DNA from: Paragorgia papillata
Taxonomy: Eukaryota > Cnidaria > Anthozoa > Scleralcyonacea > Coralliidae
Reading direction: 5' to 3'
DNA length: 64,000 bases
Assembly (NCBI GenBank): GCA_035771165.1
Contig: JAWNZC010000220.1
Location: forward strand, 1,110,001 to 1,174,000
In this document: in pieces, positions 50,360-64,000 of the stretch
Layout: each line of letters opens with the position of its first letter
Position numbering within the stretch: the first letter of the stretch is position 1
Notes under the pieces: generated by a model
Databases searched by the model: none
Told to the model about the DNA's origin: nothing
Seen by the model: only the letters and a program-made list of their open reading frames with translations
Made by a program: the position numbers and the translations under genes

Positions 50360-51105
50360 CCTAAGGTTTTTGGGTGAAGGAAAATTTTATGTTTAGGAAT
50401 ATATACATTTTATTACCAAACCAAAACCAGTTGCGAAAACACAACACCAATATTACATTTTTCATATATATATATATATATAAGTCGTGAGGATGAAACA
50501 GCGTCGTTTGTTCCTTATACAGTGACAGTCTAGGAAATATGACACCAGAAATCCTCGTCGCAGTCTTTAAATGTCCCATATACAATATATTTTGTTATAA
50601 TCAGTATATATCGCTCAACCTTAGCCTAAACCTGAGCCTGGATACTTTGTATATTTGAAACCCAGGATCTCGTTGTCGAAATATTACAAACAATATGTTT
50701 TGGTAGTCTGCCCATTCTGGTAGGTCAGCTATGGCGTGCAAGTCTTGAATTTTTCGTGTTATAATACGTATTACATTACTCGACGTTAGTGCTCTACTGG
50801 TTATTATACCCATCCATTAGTTTATTCATGCATAAATTATCTTTGATGTGCCACGGTTAATATATAGGTTATTGACCTTGCATATTAAATGACCTACTAT
50901 ATTGCTTTAAAACTACGTCTAGAATACCATTTTTTTGTTAAATAACGACAAATATCGCCTTATCCTCGGTCACTACGCTGGTTATTACCTGCGGCCCTCG
51001 GTGTTAATAACCTGCGTAGTGACCTCGGTTTCGGTCACTAACCTATACTTAGTTCACGATCACCTCGGTTTTCTTTGATGTACCGCGGTTGTTTATTTAT
51101 ATTAG
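50360..51105. other. Intergenic sequence with no gene seen
   Basis: Short (TA)n near 50464 and GGTTATTA-type inverted motifs near 50980-51010; nothing else recognised. Confidence 0.45.
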
Positions 51106-51109
51106 GGAC

Positions 51110-51482
51110 TTTAAGATGCTAGGACGACGACGGCGGTTAAAACGCAAGATAAGTTTTACAGTTTAAAGAAGTCACGGTTAACTAACTATTATATTTGATA
51201 TTTGAAGCTAGTTTAATGACTTTCAAAACGCCACCAGTATTGCTAAAATGATTGTAGTGTCTGTAATTGATGTCAATCTCAAGCAACACTTGTCATCTTT
51301 TGGCCGTTGGCGTCGTCCTGAAGACGTGAAAATGCTCTAAGTGGGGTTGTATAAAGAACGAGGACGGTGTTGAGATTACTCTTGAGTCTAAAATTATTCA
51401 TTCTCTTTGTTTTGCAAAAATAATTATTTTGTCTAAAGGACGTCGTCGTTGAGGTTGACGTCGTAGATCTTAAAGTCCCTTA
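51110..51482. mobile_element. Foldback element with AGGGACTTTAAGAT ends
   Basis: AGGGACTTTAAGATGCTAGG at left and GACGTCGTAGATCTTAAAGTCCCT at right form inverted ends. GACGACGACGGCG motifs lie inside; a related fragment is near 59840-59970. Confidence 0.7.
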
Positions 51483-51496
51483 TAGTTACTCCCAAC

Positions 51497-51567
51497 CACG
51501 CATAAATCAAGTCAATTGCCCCGGGCTAATATATATTAGCCGGGGCAATTAACTTGATTTATGCGTG
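51497..51567. repeat. Short near-perfect palindrome
   Basis: The arms CACGCATAAATCAAGT and AATTGCCCCGGCTAATATA-type sequence mirror about 51532. Confidence 0.8.
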
Positions 51568-51781
51568 GGAAAATAAGCTTTAATCCATGGTCACAAATGT
51601 GATAAAGGATTTATCATCGCGACCGAAGTGTTTTTTAGACAACCTCTGTGATAACGAACTCAGTATCTAAGTTTTCTTAGACAATCTCTGTGATCTTGAA
51701 CTAAGCAGGTTAGTTACCTCAGCCTGACGTACTGACGTAGTTACCTCGGGTTCGGTAACTAACCTCTGCGTCTTTCAAATG

Positions 51782-63882
<12,101 letters not shown>

Positions 63883-64000
63883 CTAGGAAATAAAATAGAC
63901 GCTGTTGTTTATTGAGTAGCTTTAAAAACAATCCGTTGGAGACATAAGTGTTTTTCAACCATTAGGGTTGTTAGTCTTTGCAGAACTATGCATAATATTG

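Overview
The window is genomic DNA from an invertebrate animal. The genes have many introns with GT-AG splice sites, the DNA is AT-rich, and it is full of microsatellites, SINEs and palindromic (foldback) transposons. A cnidarian, possibly an anthozoan, would fit the repeat types, but nothing here proves the phylum. All gene models below were built by eye by joining exons in phase. No transcript or database was consulted.

Layout: (1) <1-13995, + strand: the 3' two-thirds of an ALDH1L (10-formyltetrahydrofolate dehydrogenase) gene. Nineteen exons join in frame and give the carrier-protein-like domain plus the complete aldehyde dehydrogenase domain. (2) 13996-24678: no gene seen; foldback elements, 5S- and tRNA-derived SINEs, a 41-bp satellite and a hammerhead-ribozyme-like element. 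(3) 24679-31583, + strand: a 618-residue type I membrane protein with a fibronectin type II (FN2) domain. (4) 31584-38009: repeats. (5) 38010-46862, + strand: a 519-residue paralogue with the same exon plan. (6) 46863-51781: foldback repeats. (7) 51782-63882, - strand: the 3' part of a third family member, which runs off the right edge. It keeps the exon phases of the other two, but no FN2 exon was found.

The three receptor-like genes form a local family. Genes 1 and 2 are in tandem and gene 3 is tail-to-tail with gene 2. The plan is: signal peptide, a Cys-rich N-terminal module, a second module, a module starting at a conserved Trp exon boundary, FN2, a Ser/Thr/Pro stalk, one membrane span, and a cytoplasmic tail with Tyr and Pro motifs. 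The ectodomain exon borders are conserved, while the tails have diverged strongly. They look like surface receptors or adhesion molecules, but their function is unknown.

The most notable non-coding content is a set of hammerhead-ribozyme-like motifs, several with a convincing full type I fold, embedded in inverted-repeat elements such as those left by Penelope-like retroelements. Next are two tandem arrays of a tRNA-like sequence in introns of two receptor genes, and several nested transposon insertions with readable boundaries. Nearly all long ORFs in the tandem repeats are artefacts of repeat periodicity.
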